The notes beneath the pieces are model-generated. The model was not told the DNA's origin, did no database searches, and worked only from the letters and a program-made list of their open reading frames with translations. Of a DNA stretch of 58,252 nt, positions 56,944 through 58,252 are shown piece after piece. This stretch comes from a virus: positions 1 to 58,252 of IMG/VR virus record IMGVR_UViG_3300044802_000092. The stretch is one strand, 5' to 3'. Both the position numbers and the translations under genes were made by a program. Every line of letters starts with the position of its first letter. Positions within the stretch are counted from its first letter, which is position 1.

Positions 56944-57138
56944 ATGAAACTTACCATTGAAATGCAAATGGACACCCCGGCTTTTACTCGGGCAAGTAAT
57001 AATCTGGAAGTGGCCCGCATTTTGATCAATCTTGCCCAGATATTCATGATGGGGCAGCCCCTTGTCGAGGGAGACCACGACATTTTGAAGGACATTCAAG
57101 ACTTAAGAATCGGATATTACGAAGTGGAAGACATCTAA
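56944..57138 (+). CDS. Small cassette protein (64 aa)
   Basis: MKLTIEMQMDTPAFTRASNN then LINLAQIFMMGQPLVEGDHD. Start ATG 56944 with AAAGGAG upstream. The frame extends upstream to 56773 but this lies over the secreted protein gene and a terminator. GQPL recalls the 83-aa cassette protein. Unknown function. Confidence 0.6.
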   Translation: MKLTIEMQMDTPAFTRASNNLEVARILINLAQIFMMGQPLVEGDHDILKDIQDLRIGYYEVEDI

Positions 57139-57145
57139 GCGTTCT

Positions 57146-57169
57146 GGGCGGGGGCTGTAGCCCTCGCCC
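57146..57169 (+). terminator. Cassette boundary 6
   Basis: GGGCG-G-GGGCT (57146-56) pairs with AGCCC-T-CGCCC (57159-69) with one G-U pair; inner 4 bases may open. Separates the last two small genes. Confidence 0.6.
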
Positions 57170-57206
57170 TCTAATCTGTGTCTAACTTTACCCTTGAGGA
57201 GACAAA

Positions 57207-57563
57207 ATGTCCGACGAAACCACCCCTCCCGTTTCCGAGCCCGTAAATGGCAACCTGGCCAGCCCCAACGCTCTTTTTATGGGGCTTGTCAAACATTGCC
57301 ACGACCATCTGGGTGTATTGGTGAATGGTCTCAGCGTTGCAATGGCCACATACCCTAAGGAAGTGCAAGTGGCAGCGTTGGCTGCGGCGTGCGGTGAGGT
57401 GTTGAGTCAGGCTTCGCTTTTGTCCAACATTCAGCACACACTGGCCCTGCGGGCAAAAATACGGGGGATGTTCAAGCAGGCCCTAGCCCAGTATGCCCCC
57501 GCCATTCAGCCCGGCGGTCCCTTGGCGACCATGCCTCCCGTTCCTCCGGCCAACCGCAATTAG
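57207..57563 (+). CDS. Small hypothetical protein (118 aa)
   Basis: MSDETTPPVSEPVNGNLASP then a helical core with LFMGLVKHCHDHLGVLVNGL and a Pro-rich C-terminus. GAGGAGAC upstream. Convergent with the next gene (3' ends overlap by four bases). No family recognised. Confidence 0.5.
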   Translation: MSDETTPPVSEPVNGNLASPNALFMGLVKHCHDHLGVLVNGLSVAMATYPKEVQVAALAAACGEVLSQASLLSNIQHTLALRAKIRGMFKQALAQYAPAIQPGGPLATMPPVPPANRN

Positions 57564-57895
57564 TGGGGTTTATTACTAAACGTCCACGTGGCCTGATCCA
57601 GGCGGGATGTGAGTTTGGTGAGTTCCTGATTTATTGTGGAATGTAGCCGGTCATTCGCCTGGATGTTTTCCCTCAGCTCTCGATTAAGGTTTCCTAACTG
57701 TTGTTCGAGCCCTTCTACCCGCCGGACAATGTCGGCGGTTTTCAACTCGCACGCACTAATTCGGCCGCCAAAGCCAAACACCCCCATTTGACTCAGCAAC
57801 ATCAAGAGCACCACGGCGAAGTTTATGAGGCCGATAGTGGCCGCAATTTCCCCCCGAAGTTTGTAAACCCATTCTTTCATTTCGGTGCTTGACAT
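57560..57895 (-). CDS. Membrane-anchored coiled-coil protein (111 aa)
   Basis: One membrane span (IGLINFAVVLLMLLSQMGV, about residues 22-40), followed by a Cys and a long coiled-coil (VRRVEGLEQQLGNLNRELRE). This N-in topology plus periplasmic coiled coil resembles an inner spanin (Rz) or a small phage envelope protein. If the window is circular it is close to the holin-like gene. ATG 57895; a second ATG at residue 6 is possible. Lysis role is inferred. Confidence 0.5.
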   Translation of the reverse strand: MSSTEMKEWVYKLRGEIAATIGLINFAVVLLMLLSQMGVFGFGGRISACELKTADIVRRVEGLEQQLGNLNRELRENIQANDRLHSTINQELTKLTSRLDQATWTFSNKPH

Positions 57896-57931
57896 GGTCC
57901 CCGGCCTCTTAACTTAAGGAAGAATCTTAAC

Positions 57932-58225
57932 ATGGTAGACGTGTTGTTAGTTCGAAGAGCCGATGCCGGCCGCAGGGGATACATCTATGACATATATTTA
58001 GGCCCTGAAGTTTTGGCAAGCGGAGTCAGCCCCGAATACAAAACATGCCGGGGGCTGTTAGCCAGGGGTTATAACGGAAAAGTCAGATTTTGGAGGGCGG
58101 GCAGGAGGAGTCACGATTTTGAAATGGACATATCAAAATGTGCGGGTCGAACCCTTAGTGAGGGACAACACGGATTCAGCCTCGGCCGGTGGGCACCCTT
58201 CGAAGGGGTCTCAGGGGTTGGTTAA
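57932..58225 (+). CDS. Hypothetical protein (97 aa)
   Basis: MVDVLLVRRADAGRRGYIYD then a basic beta-rich domain (KVRFWRAGRRSHDFEMDISK). AAGGAAG upstream of ATG. Diverges from the membrane coiled-coil gene. The remaining 27 bases to the window end hold nothing recognisable. Unknown function. Confidence 0.5.
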   Translation: MVDVLLVRRADAGRRGYIYDIYLGPEVLASGVSPEYKTCRGLLARGYNGKVRFWRAGRRSHDFEMDISKCAGRTLSEGQHGFSLGRWAPFEGVSGVG

Positions 58226-58252
58226 CGCGCGCCGCCCCGCGATATCGGTCGA

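Noticed and set aside
1-58252. tRNA genes, integrase or insertion sequence
   Set aside because: No cloverleaf, recombinase or transposase signature was noticed on reading; a tRNA scan was not possible.

Overview
The window looks like the complete or nearly complete genome of a contractile-tailed (myovirus-type) double-stranded DNA phage of a Gram-negative bacterium, about 58 kb. Evidence: a full head/tail gene set with a DUF3383-type sheath, DUF3277-type tube, gp138-like spike and J-like baseplate protein, similar in order to Bcep781-like phages; no host genes, tRNA, rRNA, integrase or transposase was recognised. The host cannot be named from the sequence.

Layout. The left 34 kb is one minus-strand late unit read from about 34.1 kb down to position 10: NusG/RfaH-like regulator, terminase small subunit, exported repeat protein, terminase large subunit, portal fused to a pyrophosphatase-like domain, head morphogenesis, a giant Gly-rich adhesin, prohead protease/scaffold, cement, major capsid, connectors, sheath, tube, frameshifted tail chaperone, tape measure, baseplate with an embedded lysozyme, and finally tail fibre and a holin-like protein. 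A sigma70-like promoter at 34.1 kb and two more at 26.4-26.6 kb drive it. Positions 33.9-35.2 kb are non-coding and very rich in repeats and hairpins, and separate the late unit from the right half.

The right half (35.2-58.2 kb) is almost all plus strand: primase-polymerase/helicase, adenine methyltransferase, exported M15-type peptidase, a Pol I family polymerase, a VRR-NUC-like nuclease, a PurZ-type adenylosuccinate synthetase homologue, two MazG-like pyrophosphohydrolases, class II ribonucleotide reductase, and SNF2- and UvrD-type helicases. PurZ, MazG-like enzymes and a stand-alone Pol I are the expected core of the pathway that replaces adenine by 2-aminoadenine (Z) in phage DNA: the MazG-like enzymes would turn dGTP into dGMP, PurZ would make the succinyl-aminoadenylate, host enzymes would finish dZTP, and the polymerase would use it. 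No DatZ-type HD dATPase was seen. This phage would thus be a contractile-tailed candidate Z-genome phage.

The last 4 kb (54.6-58.2 kb) is a string of very small genes. It begins with a promoter overlapped by a perfect operator-like palindrome, then a complete type III hammerhead ribozyme in the leader of the first gene, three 75-bp repeats, a decayed second hammerhead, and then cassettes each made of terminator hairpin, a GTCC/GGAC mini-hairpin, a conserved leader and a small ORF. One cassette gene carries an in-frame amber codon, and the gene before the array is frame-broken. A separate 340-nt leader at 40.8-41.1 kb folds into a chain of six or more perfect hairpins and is a candidate new structured RNA.
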